The notes: generated from the sequence alone by a model not told the origin. 64,000 nucleotides of DNA from Pelagomonas calceolata (GCA_918797485.1 CAKKNE010000001.1:4774001-4838000); one strand, 5' to 3'. Positions 45,545 through 55,988 are shown, counted from the first letter of the stretch. Translations and numbers: made by a program.

Positions 45545-48500
45545 TTACTCCTCGGACCCCTCGGGCATGCACCGCTGGATCGGCGGCGCGGTGAGGTCGA
45601 ACTCGTGGTGCAGCGCCTCCTGCACCAAATTCAGCAGCGTGCCCTCGACGGCGCCGAAGACCATCTTCTGGAAGCTTGCGTCGCCCAGCAGCCGATGCGC
45701 CGTGCGATGCAGCCGCTCCGCCGCTTTCCTTTTAAGCAGCTTTCGGGCTTGGTAGCACCGGTATTTTTGTTGGAGGATGATCGCGTACTTGATCATCAAC
45801 GCCCCTTCGTGCGACAGGGACCACTTCCGGTACGACGCCCACTCCCTGGCTCTTTTACCGCGGTAGGCGTTCGCGAGCATCGACGCGGCCTTCCATTCTG
45901 CCGGCGCGACGCGCTTCATGCGCGCTTCGCGCCGCTCGTCCCTCACTCGGACCTTCTCAGCATAATCTCTATCGTCTAAGGCTCGGACCACGGCGTGCGA
46001 GACCTGATCACTAAGACCGTTGAAGAAGTCTTCTACTTTTGTCATATCTGTCGCATTTTCTTTGAGCATCTTCATGAAGTCCTTACTTTCCACGATAGTA
46101 GCTTTCAGGCCGATATCTAGGAACGCTTGGCGCGCGTCGCCTAATGATATACTACCATCCCTCACGTAGGGCTGCAAGTCTTCGCTCATTCTCTCCAGTA
46201 TAGTGTCATGAGGCCGTATCTCCACATAGTAGGGAACGTTGGGCTTCTCGGGCAGCATCCTGAATACCGATCTAACCTCAGGTAGGTCCAAGGTCGACCG
46301 CACGATGTCGCCCATGGTCCTCCTTAATACCTCCCTCTTGACCTTCTCGCGCTCGTCGGCGAGCTCCTCCGCCGTCAACTCTTCCTCTTCCTCATCAGAC
46401 GACGAGTCCGACGACTCGAACGGGTCGTCTTCTACGGTAGAAGCAGCTGGTATATAAGCTAGAGGCCGCGGTATGTATAAGTTGTCTATCTCGCCATTAT
46501 GAAGGTCCATGTGCTGCTGTTCACCGACAACCTCACCTCTGATTCTTAACCGCAAAAAGCAGGACGCGGCACATCCGACGACGGAACCGCCGCCCAGGAT
46601 CGACGCTTGCTCGGGGGCTTTGTCGCCGAACGTCGACATCATGGCCGCCGTCGAGGCCGAGCGAGGCGGCGCCGACGGCGGCCGGCCCGACGCGTTGGAT
46701 GAGGCGGAGTTGGGAGGTTCGGGCGGCGGCGCACCTAGTGGGGGAGGCGCTACCGCAGTACCGGAAGTAGGCATCATCGGCAGGCGGTTGCCCGGTAAGG
46801 TAGACTGCGTTAAAGATCGTTCCCTTGCCGTCGTGCACTTGAGGATGATGGATTGGTGCGACGGGTCCTTCGTGAGTGTCGCGGTCGACGGTCGCTCCTC
46901 CAGGATCGGTGACGACGGTCGCGAGCGAGGTCTTTTCTCTATGCGTACAGCTTCCTTCACGAGGACCATCAACTGCGTGTCTAGTATTTGCGGCTCGCAA
47001 TCAGCTTTCAAAGCTACTCTGCATACAGCCACACCTCCGGGGAAGATTTTGCCAGATAAGGGATACACGTCCAAAATTCCTTTTTCCACTAAGTCGTGCG
47101 CCGCCTCCCACTGGTACTCGTAGATGGGCGGCTTGTCAGTAGTCGCTTCTAAAGCTTTGGGGGCGCGGATCGTGACCATGCGGTAGACGTGGGCGCGCTG
47201 CGTGTTTCGGCCGAAGTCGACGCATTCTCTGGATAGTACAGCTGGTTGCGACGGCGCCTCGACGATCTGGTAGTCGTAGTTTATCGAAGTACTTCCTTCA
47301 GGTACTTTACCGCCCTTGTGCGGGTCCTGCTTCTCATCTCGCGGATCGTAGCCCGAGCACGTTAATATGGTATCTAACTGGACCTCCCTCATTCCTCCCT
47401 TTGTTGAATATTTGTACTTTATTGTTAATGGAGCTTCGTAGGACGACGCTTGGAGAGGTAAGAACCTCACTCGCAGGTCCGCGGAGCCAAAAGGAGGCAC
47501 ATGTCCTGTACTATTCTCCACCCGCAGCAGATCGATGCCCTCGTCGCCCCTCAATGAACTGTATTCAACTTGATACTCCAACGGCGAGTTGCCGCAATTC
47601 ACACACTCGAGGATCTGCAAAGGCGCGTGCTCCGGTCGCGTACCAACTGCGACCGGGTGTAGAGGCAATTTATGGGTCATCGGATCCTTGGGCACGACCA
47701 AGTACGGCTCTCTTGGTGCGAGAGTCCTACCTTCCAGATCCAGCCACATCTGCTTGCCCTGGCCAATTTTCAGTAGTATGGGCAACGTGTGCTTCCCGTC
47801 AAATTCGCGAGACGAAGGAACATACGCGATACGCAACGTACACGAACCACCCGGCTCCAATGAAGCCTGTCTAGGAGATATATCAAAACACTTGAGCTCG
47901 TCGATGATCTTGTTGACCATGACGACCTCTGGACTAGGCTCGCCTTCGTCCGCCCACGGCTCGAGCTCGATATCTCGCTCGTTCGGTAGGTGTACACTGA
48001 ATGAAGCTGGTAACAGCCCGGGGTTCTCGATTTGTATCAATACAACTTGCGGCGGGTTGCCTAGGGGTTCGGGCACGAACTTGCACGGGTACCTCGGGAG
48101 TAGCTGTAGGTCTGGTGAGGACTCCTGGTTGAATTTGACTTCTTTAGACGTGAGTGGTGTCAACAGCGTCTTGTTTAAGGCACTGAGTGAAAAGTGGGCC
48201 CACATCGCCGACGTGCTGCAGCCGAGCTTCGCGCCTTCCACTCTTATATCTCGCACTATTATCGTAGGGAATGAGGCAGAACCTTTCACGACACACGTCA
48301 AGGGGAGTGCGGGAGACTTCTTCGATAACTCAGCAACGGTCGCCGAGAAGGGGTCCCGGCCTCGCACTAATTCCACATCTCTAGCTTCCTCACCCAACGT
48401 CAACAAAGACGCCTGCTCCGGATCCAACGCGATTTCGTTCCCATCCTCATCCACCGCATGGACCTTGCAAGCACAGGCGAACTCGAAGTCGCCCGCGGCG

Positions 48501-51500
48501 TCGGGATGGAACGTTACTTTCACGCGCTTTCGTTGTCTAGCGGCTATGAGACCTTCCGGTTCATCAATGAGGATGCGCTCCGCTTTGCCTTCCGAGGGTA
48601 CCTTGCGCAGTTGCCTGATCGTTTGTTCCGGTTCTTCGCCGACGGCAAAAGCCCGCTTCCGCGACACGTAATCTAATGAGTATTTGATGGCGCAATCACT
48701 AGAGTTGATGATGATCAACGCTTTCGATGACGTAGTGTTCACTAGTAACGTCGGATATTCCAACACGGGCGGATCAAACGAAATAACACCTGAAGATGCG
48801 GGCGCGGTCAACCGACACACTACTTTTTGTAATATTTTGGCGGGCTCGGCGTTGCCTAGCTGCCTCGCGTCTCGTCGTTGGGAAGGCGGCGGCCCAGCTA
48901 ACGGCCTCACAGCGACGACGCACTTCGTCTTCTTCAGACCACGAGCGCCCGGCGCGAAGGTCACGGTGACGTCTTGCGACTCGTTGCCTCGCAGCACTCC
49001 AGTTTTGGGCTTCAGGGAGAAGGTCTGGGTGGCCCTATTAGGTAAGACGGCATCGAAGACGAGAGGAACCCTAGACGCGTTATGTACTGTAAATGATCTC
49101 CTCGATGCAAGTCCCACACAGGTCGGCTGGAAGGTCACGCTTCCCGCACCCGTCTCCGGGTTCGTGACCTCATCACACCCGACCATCATGGCCCGCGGGA
49201 TCTGGCCGGCGCCCCACAGGAACGGACCGTCGCACGCCTCGCCGTTGACCACTAACCGCACCCTATGTCTATAAACTCGTTCCTCCTTGGGTTCGAAGCG
49301 CGCCACCAACAACTGGAAGCCCCCGGGAGGAATCAAGCCCTGCGCCGGTCTCACCGAAAACGCCTTCACGGGGTCCTGTTCGATACTAAAAAGACAGGGC
49401 AGGTTCGACGAGTTCTTGAGTTTGAGGGACTGGTAGCCCGCGTCGCCGACGTGGATGCCGGGCCAGTGGCGCTCCCGCGGCTCCGATTGTAATGCAGGGG
49501 CGAACTGCTCGCCGCCGAACGAATGGCCGCTTGCCGCGACTTCGAGGCGCCACGGCGGGGCTAAGACGGCGTCGTTCACTAACCTAAAGGATCGTTGCGA
49601 CTTGTAGAAGACCGTGGCCTCCAGATCCACTAGTGAATACACATTCGGCTTGCGCGGGTGGAAGCGTACCGTGAAATCTAGGGAAGCGCCGGCGGCAATA
49701 TCAGCGTAATCGGGGCTCACGGAGAAGTCGGCAGCTGGTTTCTCGTTCTCGACCTCTATGAGGGGCGGCGGCGTCCACGCCACGCTTATTTTGGCTCTAG
49801 TGGTATTCGTGACCGTGATCGTACGTCTCCCAGAACTCCCGACGGTTTTCAACCCAAAGTCGACATGCGACTGGGACACCTGGACCTCCTTCAAGTCCGA
49901 GTCCGTGTACTCCTCGAACAAGTCGTGGGCGACCTGTACACTTGAACGTGTAGCTTCGCCACTACGTGTCACGGGATCCTGCGTGTTCGTGGTCAGTAGC
50001 ACGTCGTCGTGGCCCTTGGCCCCAATTCTAGCAAATAATAACCGCTCATCTGCCGTAGCACCTTGTTCCTGCAAGTCGGCGTGCATTTTTTCTAATTCAT
50101 CTGGAGAGGCTCTCCCTAAACCAGCAGCTTGTCTGTTGCGAGCCGCTTGCACGTGCGCGTGTCGGAGGGGAGCAGGTCTTTGTTCCTTCACCTCGCCGGC
50201 GGCCGAGATGTATGCTGTGCCGAGTAGATCCACGAATAGAGGTAACCGATGCTCCACAATAACAAATAATCTCTTGTAGTAGTTGATCGGTCGGTCCGGC
50301 GAAAACGTGAACTTCACGGAAACTTCTAGTTGAGCCGGGATGATACCGCGGTACTTCGAGAGCTTGAAACATCCACCTTCATCACTTATGAATTGAAAGT
50401 GTAGATCCGCGTCCGAATTATTTTGTAGAAATACCGCACGATCGCACCTCGCACCAACCTTGATCGACCCAAAATTAACCGAGGTAGAAACCCCAAACCC
50501 CTTGGCGAAGGGGTCCTCCTGCTTGTAGATCTTGACGACCGGTGCTACGCTGCTACCAGTGAGTAGTAACCGAGGTCGGTTGCCACCGGGCGTCACAAAT
50601 TCGAGATGTTCCGCGGTATACGTACCCGCACTCCTAGAATGGAACTGGATCATCACCGGGAGTTCCGACTGGGGCGGCACGATGAGTGACGTGGGATGCA
50701 CGGCGAAGACCGGTTCCCGGTCTCGTTCGACCCGTATCACCTCGACGCGAGCGTGCACCACGGATCTGTTAGAAACAACTATCTCTCTCGTGAGTTCCTC
50801 CGTGATGGGTGACCCGGCCAACACGTCGCCGAAGTCCACTCTCGTATCCGAGACCTCAATATGGACGTACTTTCCGACCGCGGAAAGCTTCATCTCCAGT
50901 ATAGGTTGGGGCTTGATCGCGTTGACGCCCTTGCCGACTTCACACGAAGCTCGCGCGACGAAGACCGACGCTTGTTGGGGGTGTAGACTACAAGTGATCT
51001 CGTGGGCCTCGCCCACATCTAGTAACCCATAGGAAGGTTCGAGCGTGAAGGGCTCGGGCACGCTCCATCTGTAGGGGCAGGGCACCTCGCCATTATTCTC
51101 GATGTAGAAGGTTCTCTCTGAAGTTTCCGCCGTGGGGCAGAGGCCCATATCTACATCCTCGGGTATGCGCGCTTGTAAGGTTGGGAGTAGTGCTCGTACG
51201 GGCACGTGGAAACCCCTGATAGGAGCATCCGAAATCACCGTACCCACGGGCAACTCCTCCAACTTAAAGTAGATCGTGTCTTCATAAATCTCCTCCTTGA
51301 TGGGCCGGAAGATGACGTCGATTTCTTGGGACATCCCTGGTGAGAGTTCAATGGTCTCCGGAAAAGCTAGCGAGAAATATCTGGTTTGAGGTAGTTTGTA
51401 CTTGAGCTTCTTCATTTTTGTCGTCACGTTTTTTACGGTGAGCTTCTGGGCATATTCACCTCCCGGGACCCACTCGCCTCCGGCAAACAGGATGCCGTCC

Positions 51501-51610
51501 TGCTCGATGACCACGCCGTTCGCATCTCGTCGCGTCGGCCCCGTACATAGTACACCAAACCGCGCGACGCGCTCCTCCTGGTCCATGAGGACCACCTCCT
51601 TGGGACCCAT
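45545..51610 (-). CDS. CFAP65-like axonemal protein with repeated ASH/MSP-type domains, 2,021 aa
   Basis: No intron was found over 6 kb. Repeated Ig-like ASPM-SPD2-Hydin (ASH) units are seen, with phrases such as VDFGDVLAGSP, VNFGSIKVGARCDRAVFLQN, VDFGLKTVGSSGRRTITVTN, FQPTCVGLASRRSFTVHNAS and VLEYPTLLVNTTSSKALIII. The C-terminus has acidic and helical parts and an IQ-like motif (IILQQKYRCYQARKLLKRK). The size and the ASH array match CFAP65 (CCDC108), a central-pair component; HYDIN and CFAP47 relatives are the alternatives. Start is the ATG at 51610; the frame to 51712 opens with TTG. Confidence 0.8.
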   Translation of the reverse strand: MGPKEVVLMDQEERVARFGVLCTGPTRRDANGVVIEQDGILFAGGEWVPGGEYAQKLTVKNVTTKMKKLKYKLPQTRYFSLAFPETIELSPGMSQEIDVIFRPIKEEIYEDTIYFKLEELPVGTVISDAPIRGFHVPVRALLPTLQARIPEDVDMGLCPTAETSERTFYIENNGEVPCPYRWSVPEPFTLEPSYGLLDVGEAHEITCSLHPQQASVFVARASCEVGKGVNAIKPQPILEMKLSAVGKYVHIEVSDTRVDFGDVLAGSPITEELTREIVVSNRSVVHARVEVIRVERDREPVFAVHPTSLIVPPQSELPVMIQFHSRSAGTYTAEHLEFVTPGGNRPRLLLTGSSVAPVVKIYKQEDPFAKGFGVSTSVNFGSIKVGARCDRAVFLQNNSDADLHFQFISDEGGCFKLSKYRGIIPAQLEVSVKFTFSPDRPINYYKRLFVIVEHRLPLFVDLLGTAYISAAGEVKEQRPAPLRHAHVQAARNRQAAGLGRASPDELEKMHADLQEQGATADERLLFARIGAKGHDDVLLTTNTQDPVTRSGEATRSSVQVAHDLFEEYTDSDLKEVQVSQSHVDFGLKTVGSSGRRTITVTNTTRAKISVAWTPPPLIEVENEKPAADFSVSPDYADIAAGASLDFTVRFHPRKPNVYSLVDLEATVFYKSQRSFRLVNDAVLAPPWRLEVAASGHSFGGEQFAPALQSEPRERHWPGIHVGDAGYQSLKLKNSSNLPCLFSIEQDPVKAFSVRPAQGLIPPGGFQLLVARFEPKEERVYRHRVRLVVNGEACDGPFLWGAGQIPRAMMVGCDEVTNPETGAGSVTFQPTCVGLASRRSFTVHNASRVPLVFDAVLPNRATQTFSLKPKTGVLRGNESQDVTVTFAPGARGLKKTKCVVAVRPLAGPPPSQRRDARQLGNAEPAKILQKVVCRLTAPASSGVISFDPPVLEYPTLLVNTTSSKALIIINSSDCAIKYSLDYVSRKRAFAVGEEPEQTIRQLRKVPSEGKAERILIDEPEGLIAARQRKRVKVTFHPDAAGDFEFACACKVHAVDEDGNEIALDPEQASLLTLGEEARDVELVRGRDPFSATVAELSKKSPALPLTCVVKGSASFPTIIVRDIRVEGAKLGCSTSAMWAHFSLSALNKTLLTPLTSKEVKFNQESSPDLQLLPRYPCKFVPEPLGNPPQVVLIQIENPGLLPASFSVHLPNERDIELEPWADEGEPSPEVVMVNKIIDELKCFDISPRQASLEPGGSCTLRIAYVPSSREFDGKHTLPILLKIGQGKQMWLDLEGRTLAPREPYLVVPKDPMTHKLPLHPVAVGTRPEHAPLQILECVNCGNSPLEYQVEYSSLRGDEGIDLLRVENSTGHVPPFGSADLRVRFLPLQASSYEAPLTIKYKYSTKGGMREVQLDTILTCSGYDPRDEKQDPHKGGKVPEGSTSINYDYQIVEAPSQPAVLSRECVDFGRNTQRAHVYRMVTIRAPKALEATTDKPPIYEYQWEAAHDLVEKGILDVYPLSGKIFPGGVAVCRVALKADCEPQILDTQLMVLVKEAVRIEKRPRSRPSSPILEERPSTATLTKDPSHQSIILKCTTARERSLTQSTLPGNRLPMMPTSGTAVAPPPLGAPPPEPPNSASSNASGRPPSAPPRSASTAAMMSTFGDKAPEQASILGGGSVVGCAASCFLRLRIRGEVVGEQQHMDLHNGEIDNLYIPRPLAYIPAASTVEDDPFESSDSSSDEEEEELTAEELADEREKVKREVLRRTMGDIVRSTLDLPEVRSVFRMLPEKPNVPYYVEIRPHDTILERMSEDLQPYVRDGSISLGDARQAFLDIGLKATIVESKDFMKMLKENATDMTKVEDFFNGLSDQVSHAVVRALDDRDYAEKVRVRDERREARMKRVAPAEWKAASMLANAYRGKRAREWASYRKWSLSHEGALMIKYAIILQQKYRCYQARKLLKRKAAERLHRTAHRLLGDASFQKMVFGAVEGTLLNLVQEALHHEFDLTAPPIQRCMPEGSEE

Positions 51611-52051
51611 CGTCGCGCCTGGGCTGCTTTGGTCGAAGCCTGGGCTGCCTGGGCTTGCTTTGCCGACGCGTGCGCGCCGCTTCGACGCTTCGCCGCTGGG
51701 CGCCGGTCTCAAGTCGCCGGCGGGCAGCCTTTTCTTCGCAGCCCTGGTCCTTCCTGGCTGCGGCGGCGCCCGGCTTTGGTTTAGCGCTGTGGCTTAACTT
51801 TGCCCCTACTCTCGGATGGGGCGCGCGCCTCGACCCTCACGAGGAGTTAGCCCTCGCAGTTCATCGCTGCGAGGGGTGTTTTCTAGGGATGGTATTTTTT
51901 TTGCTAGTGCGTCTATCTAGCTGTCTAACTCGATCTTTTGCCAAAGTGCTACCTCGCTACCGCCGCATATAAGTCAGTTGCGAGGTCAACAGGACCTGTT
52001 TATACTTGCGCTTATTCGACTTATCACGCCAGCAAAGGCTCGCGGTGCAAC
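51611..52051. other. Divergent intergenic region upstream of plastid FKBP
   Basis: 441 nt with GCTAGTGCG...CTAGC at 51903-51921, a degenerate inverted-repeat motif 131 nt upstream of the ATG at 52052. No gene recognised. Confidence 0.4.
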
Positions 52052-52798
52052 ATGGCACGCATCATGCTCCTTGCAGCCTTGCTCCCTGCAGCGCTTGGCC
52101 TCCTCGCGCCGACGAGGCATCTGTCGCGCGCGCCGCCGGCGCTGCACGCGACGAACGCCGACTGGCGTTCGAAGTGCGACAGCGACGGCGTCGTGTCGTA
52201 CTACGACTACGGCGTCCGGCTCGGCGGCGCCGCGGCGCCCGCGGCCGCGGCGCCCGCCGCGGACGGCTTCGAGGTGACGATGAGCGGCCTCAAGTTCAAG
52301 GACGAAGTTGTCGGCACCGGCGAGACCCCGGAAAAGGGCAACGTCGTGAAAGTCCAATATACCGGTTGGCTCGCGGCCTCGGACTTCAAGTTCGATTCTA
52401 GTAGAGACCGCAACATGCCCTTCTCGTTCACGATCGGCGACGGTAATGTCATTCCCGGCTGGGACGAGGGCGTTTCCACGATGAAGGTCGGCGGGCGGCG
52501 CACGTTGTTGATTCCGCCGCGCTTAGCGTACGGCGACCAGAATATCGGCGAGGGCCTCATCCCTCCCAACAGTGAACTGAAGTTCGACGTCGAGCTGATC
52601 GAAGTGAAGGCCGGCGCGCTCGCGGGTGTCACGGCGAGCCTCGAGGGTTCGGTGGGCGGTTTATTGGGCAACTTCGGCGCGAACCCGTTCACGTTCTTCG
52701 CCGTACTCTTAGTGCTCGTGACGGTGGCGCCGGCCTTCCTGCCGGACGACAACCCCTTGATGAAGGGCGGGAACCCGTTCGAGGGCATGGGGAACTAG
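52052..52798 (+). CDS. Plastid FKBP-type peptidyl-prolyl isomerase, 248 aa
   Basis: The leader MARIMLLAALLPAALGLLAPTR fits plastid targeting. The FKBP domain is complete: VVKVQYTGWLAASDFKFDSSRD, FSFTIGDGNVIPGWDEGV, GGRRTLLIPPRLAYGDQNIG and IPPNSELKFDVELIEV, with the Tyr, Phe, Asp and Ile/Trp pocket residues. A C-terminal hydrophobic helix (FTFFAVLLVLVTVAPAFLP) suggests a membrane-bound thylakoid-lumen or envelope form. The ATG at 52052 is in frame. Confidence 0.9.
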   Translation: MARIMLLAALLPAALGLLAPTRHLSRAPPALHATNADWRSKCDSDGVVSYYDYGVRLGGAAAPAAAAPAADGFEVTMSGLKFKDEVVGTGETPEKGNVVKVQYTGWLAASDFKFDSSRDRNMPFSFTIGDGNVIPGWDEGVSTMKVGGRRTLLIPPRLAYGDQNIGEGLIPPNSELKFDVELIEVKAGALAGVTASLEGSVGGLLGNFGANPFTFFAVLLVLVTVAPAFLPDDNPLMKGGNPFEGMGN

Positions 52799-52909
52799 GA
52801 GTAGGAGCTACATGACTTGAACTTACTTCATTCAACAGGAAGGCGCGGGGTTAGACCTCGGAGAAAGTGAGGTCCCGCGTCGCAACTTGGGGGGAGGGGG
52901 AGAGCATGT

Positions 52910-53395
52910 TCACGGCGCGGCGCGCTTGCGCGGGCCCCAGAGCAGCGCGACGAAGCGCGTGTGCGGGTCCGGCGAGCGCACCTTCACGGGACCGGGCTTT
53001 ATGCGGCGCCGCTTCCGCTGCGGCTCCTCGCTCCGGTCCGGCAACAGAGGATTCAGGCCGTCGTTGTAGAACATGGACGGGCCCTCGAAGAACTCGCGGA
53101 CGGCGGGCGCCGCGGCGCCGCGGCTGCGCGCCGACGCCGCGTCGTCGACCTCGTCGTCCGTGGCGTTTGGAGACACCGTCGGCACCGTGACGGGGCAAAT
53201 CACCTTCGCGGGCGCCTCTCGCACCGCGCGGTAGGCCACTTCCGGCGCCTCTATGTACATGGTCATTGCCGTATCGGCCTCTATGGCCTCGGCCTCTATG
53301 CGGCCGTCGTAGGACAGGGAGACGCGCCGGTGGTGCCGTGAACAATGCTGCTGAAGGTAGTCGCCTCCATTCGATTTTTGAGCCACGCTGGCCAT
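52910..53395 (-). CDS. Short basic nuclear-type protein with C-terminal VALLW motif, 161 aa
   Basis: ATG at 53395 (MASVAQKSNGGDYLQQHCSR). The middle is beta-like and acidic (AMTMYIEAPEVAYRAVREAP), then a basic nuclear-signal patch QRKRRRIKPGPVKVRS precedes HTRFVALLWGPRKRAAP. The VALLW word recurs at the C-terminus of the next plus-strand gene (54635). No domain recognised; possibly one of a small family of regulators. Confidence 0.5.
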   Translation of the reverse strand: MASVAQKSNGGDYLQQHCSRHHRRVSLSYDGRIEAEAIEADTAMTMYIEAPEVAYRAVREAPAKVICPVTVPTVSPNATDDEVDDAASARSRGAAAPAVREFFEGPSMFYNDGLNPLLPDRSEEPQRKRRRIKPGPVKVRSPDPHTRFVALLWGPRKRAAP

Positions 53396-53647
53396 TTTTG
53401 AGGCGGGAAAGTTGTGCAATGCCGTCTCCGGGTTGGTTCTGGGGCTGCGCTGCAACTTGTGGGCTGGCGCGCGCCAAAATGCCGTCGCTGCAGTCGCCTA
53501 TTGCGAATGAGAGCAATTCACAAATGGGGGGAAAAACCGCGCGTCAGTTTCCTTCATTTCGCGATGAAGGAACTCCTCAGCGTGGCGCCGGTGGGCCCGC
53601 GCTCCTACGGGACCCCTGCGACGCCTAGATTTCGCTGATCAGCTGAT

Positions 53648-53684
53648 GGGGCAGCCCCATAGTGGGCAACTTAGTGGGCAGCCC
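53648..53684. promoter_or_regulatory. Two GGGCAGCCC motifs between divergent VALLW genes
   Basis: ATGGGGCAGCCCCAT at 53646-53660 is a perfect palindrome apart from its centre, and GGGCAGCCC recurs at 53676-53684, 65-100 nt upstream of the ATG at 53749. These are the complement of GGGCTGCCC. Confidence 0.45.
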
Positions 53685-53748
53685 CCAACCGCGCCGTTTC
53701 GCAAGAAGCAGGACTAGCCGACGGCGAAGCGAGCGGTGACGTCCCGCT

Positions 53749-54635
53749 ATGAGCCGTTCGCGCTGGCCCTTGACAACCCGAGCTCAGATCCCGAGCCTCG
53801 CTCGATTTGGCAGAAGGTCGGCAATATCGAGCCTACCGAGCACCTGCAGAGCTGCCCCCGCTCGCCCAAGCGTCAACGGACTAACATAAACAACGCTCCC
53901 AGGCGCTCAGGTCGTAATTCGCCGCGAAGGAGCCGCATATCTCACCCAAAGGGGAGGGGCTCTCCTCACGCCAACAGCGCGCCCAAGAGGCCCGCGCCAC
54001 CGACAAGGCCCGGGGCTGCCTCCGCAGCCCCAGCGCCCCTCACGACAGCAACAATTCTTCGCGTGGACGACCCGCTGCTCGCGGGCACCCCGCCGCGCGC
54101 GTCGTCCCGGGAGAACCAACTCATCATGACCGACATCACGCTCGCGCGGGCCGAGAGCCCGCAGGAGATGCGGCGCGACCGCAGCTTCGGGACGCTCGAG
54201 GCCATGGCCAAGCCGATGCCCAGCACGATGCCCTGCAGCCCGTCGGGCAACTTCGGCGGCTGGGACGAGAGCCCCGCGCCGAGCGTGCCCTCGTCGCCGC
54301 GGGCGACGCGGTGGAACAACCAGTCGCTGTTCCGAAAGTACGAGTCGCCGCCGCGCCACACGGTGCCGGCGTCCTCGTCCATGATGCTGGCGTCGCCGAC
54401 GCCGATGATGGCGCTGGCCGAGGCGGCGCGACGGCGCGCCCTGAGCACGGACACCGAAAGCTCGCAGACCGCGTGCGGCGAGGTGACCCTCTCGGACGCG
54501 TCGCCCCTCTCGCCGCCGAAGCGCCCGCGGTTCGCGTCATGGGGCGCGCCCGAGGCGATGCCCGTCTCGCCGTCGCCGCCGGCCGCGCCGCCGCCGCCGC
54601 CGCACTCCAACCTCGTGGCCCTGCTCTGGAGATAG
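53749..54635 (+). CDS. Disordered basic/Ser/Pro-rich protein with C-terminal VALLW motif
   Basis: The C-terminal frame has no ATG before 54126 (MTDITLARAESPQ, 169 aa), yet its open frame runs back past 53749. An ATG at 53749 in another frame could be joined by removing 53817-53902 (GT...AG, 86 nt, with CTAAC near the end), giving an Arg/Ser-rich N-terminus. The protein is low-complexity with SPR, SPP and TPR words suited to phosphorylation, contains the basic patch SPPKRPRFASW, and ends HSNLVALLWR. Related to the minus-strand neighbour through the VALLW tail only. The start is uncertain. Confidence 0.45.
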
Positions 54636-54795
54636 GCCGAAGCCTGCTCCCCTCCCTCGTCCGTCCTTTTTGTTTCATCGTGTAAGTCATTATTTAGCAG
54701 AATATTCTACTATATTGGGAGTTCTCTTACACGGGCAGAGGAGGCGGCATGTACTACTCAGCGGAGGCGGCGGCGGCGGCGCGCGAGTCTCCTAT

Positions 54796-55560
54796 TCATT
54801 CCTCGGCCGGGAACTCCGGATCGTGCTCATTCTTCAGCAACGCCCAGGCCCACGCCGCGCACGCCTTGAAGAAGGGCTGGCCGATGAGCTGGCCGTCGCC
54901 CACCATCCGCTGGATCTTAGCGAAGTCCCCGGGGTCGAGGAGGAGCCCGACGGTCATATTATCAAGCGGCGTTTTCTCTGGTGCGATTTCCACATCCGCC
55001 GAGCCCTTCATCATTGGTGCTGGCAGCTTACCCTTGAGGAACTCCCTGATGGCATAACACACCGGCCAAGTCTCGTTCGTGCCGGGCGGCTGTTTGGGCA
55101 CGACGGAAGCATCAAAGCTGCCCGCCACGACCGAAAACGAGAGCTCCGGGCGGATGGACCGGGGGGTGATTGCCATCGGATCCTTGGCCCAGTGGGCCTC
55201 GGCTTCGTCAAACTTGAGCGCCGGCAAACGGAGCATCGGCAAGCCAAAGCCCGTGCCCCAGGGATGCCCGCCATACGTCACCTGGCGGCCGTTGTAGGAT
55301 ACTGTAAAGCTGACGGGATACCTCACCGGTTTCGCGAGGAGGTCGCAGACGGCGACGATCAGACTGGTGTAGGCCTCCTCGTGCCGCTCGCGCGGCGACT
55401 TGTCGCGGCGGGCGCGCTTGGCCGACGGCTCGTCACTGCCGCCTTCGGCGTCGACGACGGCCTGCGCGTGCGCGCGCGCCTCGGCGAGGGTCTCGGCGCC
55501 GAGCACCTGCCGCGCCAGCTGGCCCGCGTCCGGCTCCATCGTGAGGTCGATCGTCGCCAT
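54796..55560 (-). CDS. Unrecognised protein, 254 aa
   Basis: ATG at 55560 (MATIDLTMEPDAGQLARQVL); the frame extends to 55647 only by non-ATG or unlikely starts. An Ala/Glu helical N-terminus holds a nuclear-type patch (PSAKRARRDKSPRERHEE). The central part is beta-rich and may bind a ligand (PVSFTVSYNGRQVTYGGHPW...SFSVVAGSFDASVVP). The C-terminus is helical with Trp (ACAAWAWALLKNEHD). No family recognised. It converges on the VALLW gene. Confidence 0.55.
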   Translation of the reverse strand: MATIDLTMEPDAGQLARQVLGAETLAEARAHAQAVVDAEGGSDEPSAKRARRDKSPRERHEEAYTSLIVAVCDLLAKPVRYPVSFTVSYNGRQVTYGGHPWGTGFGLPMLRLPALKFDEAEAHWAKDPMAITPRSIRPELSFSVVAGSFDASVVPKQPPGTNETWPVCYAIREFLKGKLPAPMMKGSADVEIAPEKTPLDNMTVGLLLDPGDFAKIQRMVGDGQLIGQPFFKACAAWAWALLKNEHDPEFPAEE

Positions 55561-55988
55561 GCTGCAGCGACTGCCCTGGTCGTTTTCTTGGCTTGTGGAA
55601 TGTGCCAAAATTTGCTGGTAAATCCGGCTCATGCCGCGGCGCTTCAACGCGCGGTCTTATTCGGGGGCAGCCTCTTATGGCATCGACAGCCTGGTCGAGA
55701 AGGCACATCGCAAACCGAGCGCCCAAGTGAGCCGCCGCAGGCACCGTCCCGCTGCTGTAACTCTCGGGCTACCCCCTGCGACGGCTCCCGCGCGGCCGTC
55801 GAGAGAGGCGAGTCTGAAAAACCCGTTTTCCATGTCGAATTAGCGCAAGCAAGCGCGACAAAAACGCCGCCGCCAGGCCATATAACCAGCAGCACCGCGC
55901 CAACGTCACAGGACGAAAGCCTGAGTCGCTGCGACGAACGCTGCGCATCGCTTCGCCCCGTGCCAGCACGCCGCCGCAGCGCTGCGCC
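55561..55988. other. Divergent intergenic region, nothing recognised
   Basis: 428 nt between the unrecognised minus gene and the J-domain gene. Neither recurring motif was found in full, and no ATG-initiated gene is supported. Confidence 0.35.
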
